This document shows, in pieces, positions 1 to 8,500 of a stretch of 22,087 nt of DNA; position 1 is the first letter of the stretch, and every line of letters starts with the position of its first letter. The translations under genes were made by a program, and so were the position numbers. The stretch comes from CAYUWG01 sp964448285 (GTDB lineage: Bacteria; Bacteroidota; Ignavibacteria; SZUA-365), in the NCBI GenBank assembly GCA_964448285.1, contig CAYUWG010000061.1:1-22087 (forward strand), in the 5' to 3' direction. Below the pieces are notes generated by a model. The model made no database searches. It saw only the letters and a program-made list of their open reading frames with translations, and had not been told where the DNA came from.

Positions 1-998
1 AGCGTGCAAGCGCGCTGAACGTACCGGTGCATTTCATTTCATCCGATCGAAGAGACATCGCTGAAAAGAAATTCCTCAAACTCTTTCAGGCGTTGTGGAA
101 GGCTCACAGCCGAAGGCGCTTCGATGTCGTTCATGCGATCTGGCTCAATCCTTCCGGGATCGTAGCGCTTGCCCATCGGATGATTCGTCACACGCCGGTC
201 GTTCTCAGCTTTCACGGAAACGAAACCGCTTCGTTTCCTGAGTTGGGTTACGGCGGTTTGCGAAGCCGGACTCATCGCACCGTGTTGATGAATGCCTGCC
301 GTTTTGCAAACGCCGTCACGGTGCTTTCGTCGCAGCAACGGAGTGCGTTGAACGACGCAGGCGTGACGCGCGATAACATCACGGTCATTCCGCCGGGCGT
401 CGATATTCAACGCTTCTCATTTCTGGAAAAGCCGCTCGGAACGCCGCTGCGACTGCTGCACGTTGCGAACCTGACCCAAGTGAAGGATCAACGAACGCTG
501 CTCTTCGCGTTTCGCCGAATCAAACGTTCAGTCGATGCGCGTCTGAGAATAATCGGCGCGGACTATCTCGACGGCGAATTGCACAGGCAAACGCGAGAGA
601 TGGCTTTGAGCGATGCGGTCGAATTCTGCGGCTATGTCTCTCACGAGGATTTACCGACACACTATCACTGGGCCGACATGTACCTCCAAACCTCGCTCCA
701 TGAAGCCGGCGGTGTTGCCGCGGCCGAGGCGATGGCGTCGGGCGTCGTCGTGTGCGGAACGCGCGTCGGTATTCTTGCGGACCTCGGCGATGATATCGCG
801 CAGACCGTTCCTGTCGGAGAGGCGGAAGCGCTCGCCGTGTCCGTTCTTCAACTTCTCGCTTCGCCGGCGAGAATGGAGATGATGAGAACGAGAGCGCGGA
901 AGTGGGCCGAGTCGCATTCGATTGACAGCGCGGCATCGGCATTCGAGTCAACGTATCGGAAAGTCCTCGATGCATCACGGGTGAAAATGCATGATTGA
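1..998 (+). CDS. GT4 family glycosyltransferase, 5' end outside window
   Basis: This is the C-terminal part of a retaining GT-B glycosyltransferase (GT4, Glycos_transf_1 type). Such enzymes move a sugar from a nucleotide-sugar donor onto a cell-surface glycan at the cytoplasmic face of the membrane. A GTG at 27 could be a start, but the frame stays open to the window edge and reads RASALNVPV before it. That resembles the normal N-terminal Rossmann half, so I treat the gene as cut by the window. Counting from 27, the acceptor-domain end shows SFHGNE, the linker shows PPGVD, and the donor domain carries the EX7E motif (HEAGGVAAAEA, Glu226 and Glu234). The stop overlaps the next gene by 8 bases (ATGATTGA), indicating translational coupling. 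Donor and acceptor sugars cannot be told from sequence. Confidence 0.88.
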   Translation, partial: RASALNVPVHFISSDRRDIAEKKFLKLFQALWKAHSRRRFDVVHAIWLNPSGIVALAHRMIRHTPVVLSFHGNETASFPELGYGGLRSRTHRTVLMNACRFANAVTVLSSQQRSALNDAGVTRDNITVIPPGVDIQRFSFLEKPLGTPLRLLHVANLTQVKDQRTLLFAFRRIKRSVDARLRIIGADYLDGELHRQTREMALSDAVEFCGYVSHEDLPTHYHWADMYLQTSLHEAGGVAAAEAMASGVVVCGTRVGILADLGDDIAQTVPVGEAEALAVSVLQLLASPARMEMMRTRARKWAESHSIDSAASAFESTYRKVLDASRVKMHD

Positions 999-2010
999 GA
1001 TAACGGCTGTCATCGCGACGAGGAACCGACGCGAAAGCCTCCACCGGCTGCTTGCGAGCATCGAGGCGCAGACACTTCGCCCGGCTGAAACGCTCATCGT
1101 CGATGCGAGCGATGCGCCCGCTGACGAGAGGATACTGCGGGAATCATTTCCATCACTTCGAATCCGGGTACTTCCAACGAAGCCTTCGGTATGCGCGCAG
1201 CGGAATCTCGGAATTGATGAAGCACGAACAGAGTATGTCTTTCTCTGCGACGACGACATGGAGCTGCCTCCGAATTATCTCCTTAGAATCAGCGAACATT
1301 TCACACGCTATCCGCTCAAAGGTGCGGTGAGCGGGATTGTGGTCAACAGCGACGGAACGGCACCTGAGCAGTGTGTACCGGGATTCCTGCGACTGCTCTG
1401 GAGTACGCTCTTCCTTCAATCCGTCTGGGGAAACGTCGCACAGGTTCCGTCACCGTTTTTCTTTCGCTGGTTTGCGCGAATCCTCAAACGCTGCTATCGA
1501 CGGCGTGGAAATACGATTACGCCCGGAGGTTGGCCGCTGCTCACGCAGGTGAACGACAGGTTTTTCTTAACGAAGATTTACGGTCTCGGTGCTTCAGTCG
1601 TCAGGCGAAAGTGGTTGTGCGATTCACTCTACGACGAGCGGCTCGCTGCGCACGGCATCGGAGATAACTACGGCGTCGCGCTTCGATTCCCGGATTGTAT
1701 CACCGTTCTTGCGGATAATCCGGTCATTCATCATCGCGCGGAAACGAACAGGTTGGACCCGCACGTTGCCCACCTCAACCGCATTCTTGCGCTACATCTC
1801 TTCATGTCGGAGTCGGAGCGATTCCGGTGGTATAACCGCATGTTCCTTCTCTGGTCCCTCGCCGGGATGATGGTGGAATTTGTCCTTCGCAATGAAATGC
1901 CTATGCTGAAAGCAACCGTTGTCGGATTCCGCGCGATTCTCTTGCGAAAGAATCCCTTGCGCGCCGGAACTCAGGCACCGGTGCGCCGATGTTTAGAACC
2001 GGTTGGTTGA
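991..2010 (+). CDS. GT2 family glycosyltransferase
   Basis: A 339-residue GT-A fold, inverting GT2-type transferase, probably building a surface polysaccharide. The N-terminus reads ITAVIATRNRRESL, the nucleotide-binding strand and loop of the family. Asp-Ala-Ser-Asp follows at the second strand, then RNLGIDEA. The metal-binding Asp87-Asp88-Asp89 lies in FLCDDDMEL. The C-terminal third is unlike typical short GT2 domains. It has the segment HGIGDNYGVALRF, a possible catalytic-base or acceptor region, and a hydrophobic helix near residues 285-305 (MFLLWSLAGMM) that may lie on the membrane. The start overlaps the preceding GT4 gene by 8 bases, so the two enzymes are probably made together and act in one glycan pathway. 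The exact sugar is unknown. Confidence 0.85.
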   Translation: MIEITAVIATRNRRESLHRLLASIEAQTLRPAETLIVDASDAPADERILRESFPSLRIRVLPTKPSVCAQRNLGIDEARTEYVFLCDDDMELPPNYLLRISEHFTRYPLKGAVSGIVVNSDGTAPEQCVPGFLRLLWSTLFLQSVWGNVAQVPSPFFFRWFARILKRCYRRRGNTITPGGWPLLTQVNDRFFLTKIYGLGASVVRRKWLCDSLYDERLAAHGIGDNYGVALRFPDCITVLADNPVIHHRAETNRLDPHVAHLNRILALHLFMSESERFRWYNRMFLLWSLAGMMVEFVLRNEMPMLKATVVGFRAILLRKNPLRAGTQAPVRRCLEPVG

Positions 2011-2030
2011 TGAATTGAAAGGTCAGTTGA

Positions 2031-3206
2031 ATGGATCACGGAGAGATTTTCCTCCTCATACGCATCGCAGTTTTTCTTCTCACGCTTCTCATCCAGGTTT
2101 TCGTCTTTCGAAACGCCGCGGCGCGTTGGAGCGGTTCGGACAAAGCGCAACGTCACGCACTCGCCGCGCTCTTCGCGCTCATGAATCTTCCCGGCGCGTT
2201 CATCGCGCTTGCCAATCACGTGTCGCTCGCGCAGTGGTTTTATTCCATCGTGATTCCGGCGTACATGCTCTGGCAGTTTGCAAGTGTGGCCTTCATCATC
2301 TGGAATCGGCTCTCGAAGCAGGCGATCACCGTGGATCGTAATCCCATGCACGAGACCGACGCATCGCGCAGAGCGTTCCTCTTTCGAGGTGCGAGCGGAC
2401 TCACGATCATCGCCTCCGGCGGCGCGCTCACGGCGTTTCATTCGGAAGAAGACTATGAGATCGTGCGGCAGACGATCCGCCTTCCGAATCTTTCGCCGAA
2501 ACTCAAGGGACTCAGAATCGCCATGATCTCGGATATCCATTCCGGTCCCTACATGAGCCGCGACCAGTTCGCGCCGTACATCGGCGCGGTGAACAGACTC
2601 AAACCGGACGTCATACTCCTCCCGGGTGATTTCGTGCAGAATAGGGATGAAGAAGTGGAGCCTGTCGCGGAGCTTGTCCGAAAACTGGAGGCGCCGTACG
2701 GAGTGTACGGTACCACGGGCAATCACGAGTACTTCGCCGATGCGGATTTCATTGCGAAGGAGCTTTCGCTTGTAGGCGTGCGCATGCTGCGGAACGAGCA
2801 CGTCGTTCTCGACGCACGCGGAGAGAAGTTCGCCCTCATCGGCATTGACGACGTGCGCAGAGGATTCTCGTTCGATTCGCTCGTCGCACAGGCAGTGCGC
2901 GGTTTCGACGCGACGATTCCGAACATCCTACTCTGCCATAAGCCATACTATTTGGAAGACGCCGCTTCTTGGGGAATCAACTTCATGGTGAGCGGCCACA
3001 CGCACGGCGGGCAGATCGTCCTTGCGCGCGTGTTCAATACGGTCATCACACCCGCGGCGCTCATTTCCGGATACGTCGAAGGACTCTACCGCTTCGATGC
3101 GACGAAGCTCTACGTCACGCGCGGCATCGGCACCGTCGGAATTCCCGTGCGCTTCAACTGCCCGCCTGAGGTGACTCTGTTTACACTGAATAATGCTTCA
3201 CGCTGA
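2031..3206 (+). CDS. Membrane-anchored metallophosphoesterase (YaeI/YkuE/LpxG-like)
   Basis: A 391-residue calcineurin-like phosphoesterase with an N-terminal membrane region. About three hydrophobic helices occupy residues 5-95, followed by SRRAFLFRG and another hydrophobic stretch near residue 120. The catalytic domain follows with all metal-binding motifs: Asp168-x-His170 (SDIH), Gly-Asp200, Asn231-His232-Glu233 (GNHE), His303 (CHKP) and His323-x-His325 (GHTHGGQ). In this family, membrane members hydrolyse phosphodiesters or pyrophosphates. YaeI/LpxG-type relatives include UDP-2,3-diacylglucosamine hydrolases of lipid A synthesis. The substrate here is inference only. The gene begins 20 bases after the GT2 stop, with AAAGG upstream of the ATG, so it probably shares the operon. 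The RR motif resembles a Tat signal but is internal. Confidence 0.85.
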   Translation: MDHGEIFLLIRIAVFLLTLLIQVFVFRNAAARWSGSDKAQRHALAALFALMNLPGAFIALANHVSLAQWFYSIVIPAYMLWQFASVAFIIWNRLSKQAITVDRNPMHETDASRRAFLFRGASGLTIIASGGALTAFHSEEDYEIVRQTIRLPNLSPKLKGLRIAMISDIHSGPYMSRDQFAPYIGAVNRLKPDVILLPGDFVQNRDEEVEPVAELVRKLEAPYGVYGTTGNHEYFADADFIAKELSLVGVRMLRNEHVVLDARGEKFALIGIDDVRRGFSFDSLVAQAVRGFDATIPNILLCHKPYYLEDAASWGINFMVSGHTHGGQIVLARVFNTVITPAALISGYVEGLYRFDATKLYVTRGIGTVGIPVRFNCPPEVTLFTLNNASR

Positions 3207-3247
3207 ATAGCCGGCTCTTCGCATGGAGCATGTGTGATAAGCCGGTA

Positions 3248-3269
3248 GGACAAGCATTCTTGCTTGTCC
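3248..3269. repeat. Palindromic element 1
   Basis: Perfect 9-base inverted repeat GGACAAGCA / TGCTTGTCC around a TTCT loop. There is no T-run on either side, so it is not a classical intrinsic terminator. Its style resembles the small palindromic repeats scattered between genes in many environmental genomes. Whether it recurs in this genome cannot be seen here. Confidence 0.6.
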
Positions 3270-3325
3270 GAGCCACGAACAGATTCACTCCATGTTACCT
3301 TGTCCCGGTGCACAGAAACCGCCGA

Positions 3326-3347
3326 GGGCGACCAGGAATGGTTGCCC
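3326..3347. repeat. Palindromic element 2
   Basis: Nine-base stem GGGCGACCA / TGGTTGCCC with one G-T wobble around a GGAA tetraloop. It differs in sequence from the palindrome about 57 bases upstream. Again no T-run follows. It could be a mini palindromic repeat or an RNA-stabilising hairpin at the 3' end of either convergent transcript. Confidence 0.5.
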
Positions 3348-3490
3348 CGCTGAATCGGAATTCACGCAGCTTCAGACGTGTGCGGTGTGGAGTTCGATAT
3401 TAGCAAACAGAGTGAATCAACTCTTTTCATGAGATGTCATCAGAGCAGCGAAACGAAGCTGTTAATCTCGATATAAAGCGCGGTTCTTAC

Positions 3491-6400
3491 CTACCTCAAC
3501 AGCGTCATCGAACGTGTCCGCACGATCGTTCCGACCTGCATCCGGCAGAGATATGTTCCGGAAGGGAGTTCGCCTGCGTCGAAGGTTACGCTGTGTCGTC
3601 CAGCGTCACGCTCTTCGTTCAGCAACAGGAAAACTTCACGTCCGCTGAAGTCGAGCACGGAGAGGCGAACGCGGTCCTGCTCTTTCATGGAAAATGAGAT
3701 CGTTGTCGAAGGATTGAAAGGATTCGGAAATATCTCATCGATTGTATAATCGTTGACGACGGCATTCTCACGTGCTTCACGGTTCGGCTTCGTAAAGGAT
3801 TGCAGGAAGAGTGAATCGTCTGAGGTCAAGGGCAATCCCAAATCGATCTTTGCGGAAATGATTTCGTGCGTCCCGGGGAAGAGATCCTCGATATCTTCAT
3901 AGACGGCATACGCGGCGTTCAAATTCTTCATCGCCCGATGTTTGAGAATGACAAGCGCAAGGTGCGCTCTTCGTGAGATCAGCGGCTCCGTGTTGACCAG
4001 CGCGGCTAAGTCCTCGTACAACGCTATCGCGTAGCTGTACTGCTTTCTTTCCGCACGGTAGTCCGCCAAAAACTCCGTTGCCGTTGTTCGAAGCCAGGCC
4101 GGTTTTGCATTCGTATTCCGTATCGAGTTCAGCGCACTCACATAAGCAGCTTCCGCGCTTGCCGTACTCGAACTCATTGCATCGTTCGAAGGCTTGTTCA
4201 ACCTCGCATCGCTGAAGGCCTGCTTCCATAGAAGAAGGCATTCTTCTGCTTCCCAACGGCGCTGTACATACTGCAACGCTGAACTGAAATGCCCGACCGC
4301 ATTCGTGTATTGCCGGTTTCGTGTGCTCAAACGTGCCTGCGCAACCGCACTTGTATAACGCGGATCGACTGCTTGACGCATGACCGATTGCTGCGAGCCT
4401 GTCTTCCAAAGTACCGGTTCGTTGTTCACGGGATTCGTCCAGACAAACAGGGAATACTGATCCACGTCGATGTTCATCGAAGCGGTGGCTGGGTAATTCG
4501 CATCGCCCGTAACCTGCGAGGTATCGCGAAGGATGAAATCGAACATCGTATTCGAATGCACGCTGTTATCGCACTCGAAGGTCGGCGCGGATTTATGGGC
4601 TACGTGGACTCCCGCGTTATTCCTTCGCATGCTGTTGCCATTCGTCGTATCGCAGCCGCCGCCGGGTGTATAGCGATTGAACGGAAGAGAGATGTCCTCC
4701 CCATAGACGCCGTAGGTTGCGTTGGAGTCCACGCGATTGTCGATCCAGAGATTTCCGCAGTGGTACAGCTTCACGCCGTAGTTCGTGTTTTTGGTGAAAC
4801 GGTTTTTCTCCACAACGGTGCTCATGTAGTATCCGAGCAAGCCGACGTTGGAATTCCTTTCGATTCTGTTGTTCTTGAGGAAAGGCGAATCAGAGAACAC
4901 CGCGATACCGATTTCGTTGTCGGATATTTCGCAGAACTCGATCGTGGGCTGTGCATGGTCGGTCGTAATGCCTACCGTTGCTCCGTGGATGAACAGATTC
5001 CTAAGCACGGATTGCTGTGAGAGCGCAAGGTCGATACTATCGAAGACGATGCCGTTCCACAAACTCCCAGACCCGTCGCCGTCGAAGCGCGCCCACTCGT
5101 TTTCAGACAGCGATGCATTCATGATCCCTCTGATCTTGATGACGCCCTCGCCGCGCAGTTGAGTGATGCTGTTTGTCTTCACGACGAGCGTTCCGCCTGC
5201 CTGTATGATCATTTCCTTCAGACCCGTGATATGGGCGTCTTGCTGAATCACGATCTTTCCTCCGGGTCTGCAAACGGTTTTGCTGTACTCATTGAAGGTA
5301 TTATCGTTGAGCCATAGTTCGCCATCGACGTACCACGTCTTTCCATTACTGAATGAGAAAATGGAACCATCGTTGAGGTTGACAGTCGTTCCGGCTTCGA
5401 TATATGTATCACCATTAACGGAGAATGTCCCATCGAGGTTGACTTGCTTGATGGAATAGATAGTATCTGACAGAGACTCATGATAGTGTTTGAATACGGA
5501 GAGCCCTTTCGTCCAGCCGCCGGCGTAGCATATTTTCTCGCGGTTCTCGTCCGGGAAGACACCGTAAATACCCCGCCCCCAGTATTTTGAAGAATCATAC
5601 GTCGATGTGGTCAGCGCGTCATAGATGTTGTAATATCCGATCTCCACGGGATTCTCCGGATCGCTGATATCAAGCACGCGAAAACCCCGTGTGTAATGTG
5701 CGATATATGCATAGCCGTTGCGCGTATGCAGTTGGTGTATTGAGTTGGGAACGATCGTCGTGTCGTAAGAGGATGCCTTTATCAAACCCCGTACGCTGTC
5801 GTTAGGGACATAGTACGTGGTTTTCAGTGAAGTAGTTGAAAGCGGCGAGAGAAGGCTTTTCTTCCAGATTTTCAGATTGGGCGCCAGTAGTGAGTCGCGA
5901 AACTGGTTTGTTTGCGGGAAGACGATTGCCCTTGGTGAAGTCTCATCCGTCGTAATCACATACTCCCGGTCATCGGTCGGCCATGCGCTGTGGCAAAGCC
6001 GCCAATCGAAGTTGGGATCGTTTGAGAAGACCGATGAAGCGTAGCGCCTGTCGGAATCGTACATCTGTCTGTAAGCATAAGAGGTGTCAAGCGGATTGTT
6101 GATGTTGATATCCACGATGAACAGGCCGCCACGCGTATAAGCGACGTAAGCTCTGACAGTCCTGCTCGTGTCAGGGCCGGGATTGGGATCGACGAACATC
6201 TCATGGACCGTCGCAATCGTTTGTGCTGTACCTTCGACGGGCGGAGGAGGTAGAGGATATGCTCCTTTGTGTACCGGATTCGAAGGGGTTGAGAGGTCCC
6301 AGATATCGATATAGCGAGTCTGTGTCGCGATATAGAGGATGTTGTTTGCTATTGTGAGCGTGTGAGCTTGTGCTAATGAATCAAGATGTGGCACCACAGA

Positions 6401-6556
6401 GACTAGAACTTCACTTACAGGTACAAAGTGGTTCTGTGCAGCAAGCCCTTTGGCAATCGCAGAATCGACATTGACGATGTAAACGACTGGGCTAAGTTTA
6501 ATTTGCGCTATTCCACACACCGCATACACCGTTCCGTTGACAACGAAGGTCTCCAC
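3491..6556 (-). CDS. LVIVD/beta-helix/TPR T9SS protein, main part (frameshifted gene)
   Basis: This is the larger piece of a broken secreted-protein gene. The nominal GTG start at 6556 is only where this frame can begin; the signal peptide lies in another frame at 6508-6864. Visible order: LVIVD (choice-of-anchor B-like) beta-propeller repeats over about residues 1-360, with matches such as GFRVLDISDPENPVEIG; right-handed parallel beta-helix (PbH1-type) repeats about 400-680; TPR-like helices about 740-920; and a T9SS type A sorting domain from about 935 with IFPNPFNPSTTISF and a final MTLLR. The family is exported across the outer membrane and displayed or released. No catalytic residues are evident, so an adhesin or scaffold role is only inference. 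It is the last gene of the minus-strand array. Inserting one base near 6564 would give a continuous 1124-residue protein. Confidence 0.8.
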   Translation of the reverse strand: METFVVNGTVYAVCGIAQIKLSPVVYIVNVDSAIAKGLAAQNHFVPVSEVLVSVVPHLDSLAQAHTLTIANNILYIATQTRYIDIWDLSTPSNPVHKGAYPLPPPPVEGTAQTIATVHEMFVDPNPGPDTSRTVRAYVAYTRGGLFIVDININNPLDTSYAYRQMYDSDRRYASSVFSNDPNFDWRLCHSAWPTDDREYVITTDETSPRAIVFPQTNQFRDSLLAPNLKIWKKSLLSPLSTTSLKTTYYVPNDSVRGLIKASSYDTTIVPNSIHQLHTRNGYAYIAHYTRGFRVLDISDPENPVEIGYYNIYDALTTSTYDSSKYWGRGIYGVFPDENREKICYAGGWTKGLSVFKHYHESLSDTIYSIKQVNLDGTFSVNGDTYIEAGTTVNLNDGSIFSFSNGKTWYVDGELWLNDNTFNEYSKTVCRPGGKIVIQQDAHITGLKEMIIQAGGTLVVKTNSITQLRGEGVIKIRGIMNASLSENEWARFDGDGSGSLWNGIVFDSIDLALSQQSVLRNLFIHGATVGITTDHAQPTIEFCEISDNEIGIAVFSDSPFLKNNRIERNSNVGLLGYYMSTVVEKNRFTKNTNYGVKLYHCGNLWIDNRVDSNATYGVYGEDISLPFNRYTPGGGCDTTNGNSMRRNNAGVHVAHKSAPTFECDNSVHSNTMFDFILRDTSQVTGDANYPATASMNIDVDQYSLFVWTNPVNNEPVLWKTGSQQSVMRQAVDPRYTSAVAQARLSTRNRQYTNAVGHFSSALQYVQRRWEAEECLLLWKQAFSDARLNKPSNDAMSSSTASAEAAYVSALNSIRNTNAKPAWLRTTATEFLADYRAERKQYSYAIALYEDLAALVNTEPLISRRAHLALVILKHRAMKNLNAAYAVYEDIEDLFPGTHEIISAKIDLGLPLTSDDSLFLQSFTKPNREARENAVVNDYTIDEIFPNPFNPSTTISFSMKEQDRVRLSVLDFSGREVFLLLNEERDAGRHSVTFDAGELPSGTYLCRMQVGTIVRTRSMTLLR

Positions 6557-6864
6557 GTCGGAGAAAAGGAGATTTCCAGTGTCTGAGGGTTGAGGTAGTT
6601 GTCATGGTTGACATAAGCTACCTCATCATAGTACTTCGGCGATGTACCGAGAACTATGGCGATGTGCAAGCCGCCTTCAATTGTCGAAAGGGCGTAGTGC
6701 TTTCCGCTCTTCTCGAAGCCCCAGACATCACCGGAGCCACCCCAGCCGAAGTTATCCTCGGCAAGGACGGCGACGTTCATGGAATGGAAGACCGTGTCTG
6801 ACTGAGCCAGAACGGCGCCTGAGCTGAGCAATGCCAGCGCTAGTATTGTGAAAGAGAGTTTCAT
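6508..6864 (-). CDS. LVIVD protein, N-terminal fragment with signal peptide (frameshifted)
   Basis: This 118-residue frame starts with a clear signal peptide (MKLSFTILALALLSSGAVLAQ) and continues with the family's opening (NVAVLAEDN...GSGDVWGFEKSG.HYAL...GGLHIAIV). Family likeness runs to about LEISF, after which the frame reads out-of-family sequence and stops. The neighbouring frame resumes with SDVETFVVNGTVYAVC, which resembles the DVKTF...AYVVC segment of LVIVD proteins. The two frames are therefore one gene split by a -1 type shift. A GGAGGT ribosome-binding site at 6869-6874 sits 4 bases before the ATG. It begins 48 bases after the stop of propeller protein 1. Either a pseudogene start, a sequencing error, or a recoded gene. 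Confidence 0.75.
   Translation of the reverse strand: MKLSFTILALALLSSGAVLAQSDTVFHSMNVAVLAEDNFGWGGSGDVWGFEKSGKHYALSTIEGGLHIAIVLGTSPKYYDEVAYVNHDNYLNPQTLEISFSPTWRPSLSTERCMRCVE
6564..6567 (-). other. Probable frameshift site in LVIVD gene
   Basis: Four T residues on the coding strand (AAAA on plus) lie where the LVIVD homology changes frame. One extra T would read ...LEISFFSDVETF... and join 6508-6864 to 3491-6556 in one open frame of 1125 codons including the stop. The site does not match a strong X-XXY-YYZ slippery heptamer. Confidence 0.6.
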
Positions 6865-6912
6865 TATGACCTCCGATGAGTTGATGGTAAAAATGTGAGT
6901 GAATGAAACCGA

Positions 6913-8190
6913 TTAACGTATGATCATGAACCTTTGCGTAAGAATTTTGTCCCCGTCGCTAAAGACCAGATGATAAACCCCGCTGGATACAGGAAAACCC
7001 GACTTGTCGACAAGATTCCATAGAACCTGTGTACTGGAATCGATCTTCCATTCATGAACGACTTGTCCCAGTGTATTGTACAACTGTAAATGCGATGATT
7101 TCTGCTCATCCAACTCGACAGCGAACGTAAGGGTTTTGGAAGCTGGCTGTGGATAGACTTCCAATCTCGTTGTTGTAGGGCTTGCCTCTTCAGAGATGGA
7201 AGTGAGGAAATTCTCCCGCATGTAGATTCCCTTCGTCGTTTGAAGGTAGAGGCGCTTTCGACCCGGGTCATACTGAAGCCAGGATATTTCATCGAATGAG
7301 CCAGACAATTGCTTGAAAGGAAGCTTGGCCGAAGTGGAATCATGTATCCAGGAATTGCCTCTATCCTCGGATACGATGACCCCGGGTTGTATTCCGGTTG
7401 GCCTCCCAACAGTGAAAAGAAGGTTTGGATTCACTTTATCCTGCAGAATCGATATTCCTGCAAAAATCTGATTCCAGGAATACCCGCCGTCCGTGGATTT
7501 GTGAATACCTCCAATGATTGAAGAATAGAGTATTTGCGGGTCATCGGGATCTACCATGATCTGGTCTATGAACCTTCCTGGTGTGACATAATTCCACGTC
7601 ACGCCATCATCCGGGCTATGGTACAGGTACTGACCTCCGATATCCGTATCTGCATTCACATAAATGTCCGGCGTCGTCGGGCTTAGACCCACGGCAAGGC
7701 GTGATCCATCGGTCGATTTAGGAAAATCATATGTTTCATTCCACATCCTTCCATAATCAGTGGAACGAAATAGCCGTTCAAGCTGTCGCGCAGGTCCGAA
7801 ACCACCAATTGCAAAGACCAAACCGGGGACGTTTTCCTTCACGTACAAACGTTTCAACAGAAGCCCGGGAGGAGTGGAAACGTTCTGCCAGCTATCTCCC
7901 TTATCCGTGCTGAGCAGCAGTTCCTTGTTCGGTTGGATGTTTCCCATGACCGTCTGAAGACTATCCGGAAAGATCACCGTTCGACTCATGAGGTTCGGAA
8001 GAAGTGTCCAGGTTTGTCCTGCATCGGTCGAGCGAAACAAACCCGGAGTGGAAGTTGCCACGCAGAACATGAGGTCGCCACGGATCGACATGAAGTGAAT
8101 CTCGTCTTCGACGGGCCCAATGTACTTCCACCCGTCCTGCGCGGTCAGTGTGGTGGAGAAAAGGAGAAGAGTGAAGAATATCTGTCTCAT
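6913..8190 (-). CDS. Secreted BNR/Asp-box beta-propeller protein 1 with T9SS domain
   Basis: A 425-residue T9SS cargo. I place the start at 8190 because MRQIFFTLLLFSTTLTAQ is a signal peptide preceded by AAAGG. The frame is open 13 codons further up to 8229, but that part lies in the repeat-conserved spacer. The mature part has at least six Asp-box (S-x-D-x-G-x-x-W) motifs: STDAGQTW, STDKGDSW, STDYGRMW, SPDDGVTW, STDGGYSW and SEDRGNSW. Together they suggest a sortilin/BNR-type propeller. The last ~85 residues form a sorting domain beginning LEVYPQPASKTL and ending FMIIR. No sialidase catalytic set is evident, so enzyme activity should not be assumed. It is a paralogue of the genes at 8501 and 10157 and lies upstream of the LVIVD gene. 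Confidence 0.85.
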   Translation of the reverse strand: MRQIFFTLLLFSTTLTAQDGWKYIGPVEDEIHFMSIRGDLMFCVATSTPGLFRSTDAGQTWTLLPNLMSRTVIFPDSLQTVMGNIQPNKELLLSTDKGDSWQNVSTPPGLLLKRLYVKENVPGLVFAIGGFGPARQLERLFRSTDYGRMWNETYDFPKSTDGSRLAVGLSPTTPDIYVNADTDIGGQYLYHSPDDGVTWNYVTPGRFIDQIMVDPDDPQILYSSIIGGIHKSTDGGYSWNQIFAGISILQDKVNPNLLFTVGRPTGIQPGVIVSEDRGNSWIHDSTSAKLPFKQLSGSFDEISWLQYDPGRKRLYLQTTKGIYMRENFLTSISEEASPTTTRLEVYPQPASKTLTFAVELDEQKSSHLQLYNTLGQVVHEWKIDSSTQVLWNLVDKSGFPVSSGVYHLVFSDGDKILTQRFMIIR

Positions 8191-8328
8191 GGTTGTTGCC
8201 TTTGCGTAAGTGGTAATGGGTATGCTCAATTCATGGATTCGAACTTGTCAATAGGTTTGAAGAAAATCTAACGGCTCTGGAAAATCGTGCATCCCGCTTT
8301 TTTCGAAGCCCCAGACATCACCTGAGCC
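8124..8328 (-). repeat. 205-base direct repeat, copy A
   Basis: The block spans the signal peptide of propeller protein 1, the spacer, and the tail of stub 1. Compared by eye with copy B (9745-9949) it has the same length, no gaps and 13 mismatches. Similarity drops sharply on both sides. Confidence 0.75.
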
Positions 8329-8454
8329 GCCCCAACTAAAGTTATCCTCGGCAAGGACGGCAACGTTCATGGAGTGAAAAACTGTGTCTGACTGAGCCAG
8401 AACGGCGCCTGCGCTGAGCGTGGCCAGCGCCAGGATGGTGAATGAGAGTTTCAT
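8248..8454 (-). CDS. Small secreted LVIVD N-terminal stub 1
   Basis: A 68-residue frame almost identical at its start to the beginning of the full LVIVD protein: signal peptide MKLSFTILALATLSAGAVLAQ, then SDTVFHSMNVAVLAEDN and GSGDVWGFEKSG. After the point where the full protein continues with KHYAL it switches to MHDFPEPLDFLQTY and stops. A GGAGGT site at 8458-8463 lies 3 bases before the ATG. The predicted mature peptide is about 47 residues, too short for a propeller. It may be a relic left when a duplicated LVIVD gene lost its body, or a small exported peptide in its own right. The intact frame and ribosome-binding site argue against old decay. It sits between propeller genes 2 and 1. Confidence 0.55.
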   Translation of the reverse strand: MKLSFTILALATLSAGAVLAQSDTVFHSMNVAVLAEDNFSWGGSGDVWGFEKSGMHDFPEPLDFLQTY

Positions 8455-8500
8455 GGAACCTCCGATGGTTGATGGTGAAAAGGTGAGTGAATGGAACCGA

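Larger units (their letters stand above)
3207..3490. other. Intergenic region with palindromes between convergent genes
   Basis: A 284-base gene-free stretch between the ends of two convergent genes. It holds two perfect or near-perfect hairpins, annotated separately. A weak plus-strand stem (AGAGT/ACTCT, 3409-3424, 6-base loop, then TTT) could end the glycosyltransferase operon but is too short to call as a terminator. The small open frames crossing it show no family features or ribosome-binding sites. Confidence 0.6.

Noticed and set aside
1971..2801. 276-codon open frame on the minus strand opposite the metallophosphoesterase
   Set aside because: It is Arg/Glu/His-rich, has no family likeness, and lies antisense to a gene with all catalytic motifs in order.
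3434..3697. 87-codon plus-strand frame crossing the end of the LVIVD gene
   Set aside because: No ribosome-binding site, no recognisable domain, and it overlaps the sorting-domain coding region antisense.
4289..5020. 243-codon plus-strand open frame inside the LVIVD/beta-helix gene
   Set aside because: Shadow frame antisense to well-recognised repeats; no ribosome-binding site or domain.
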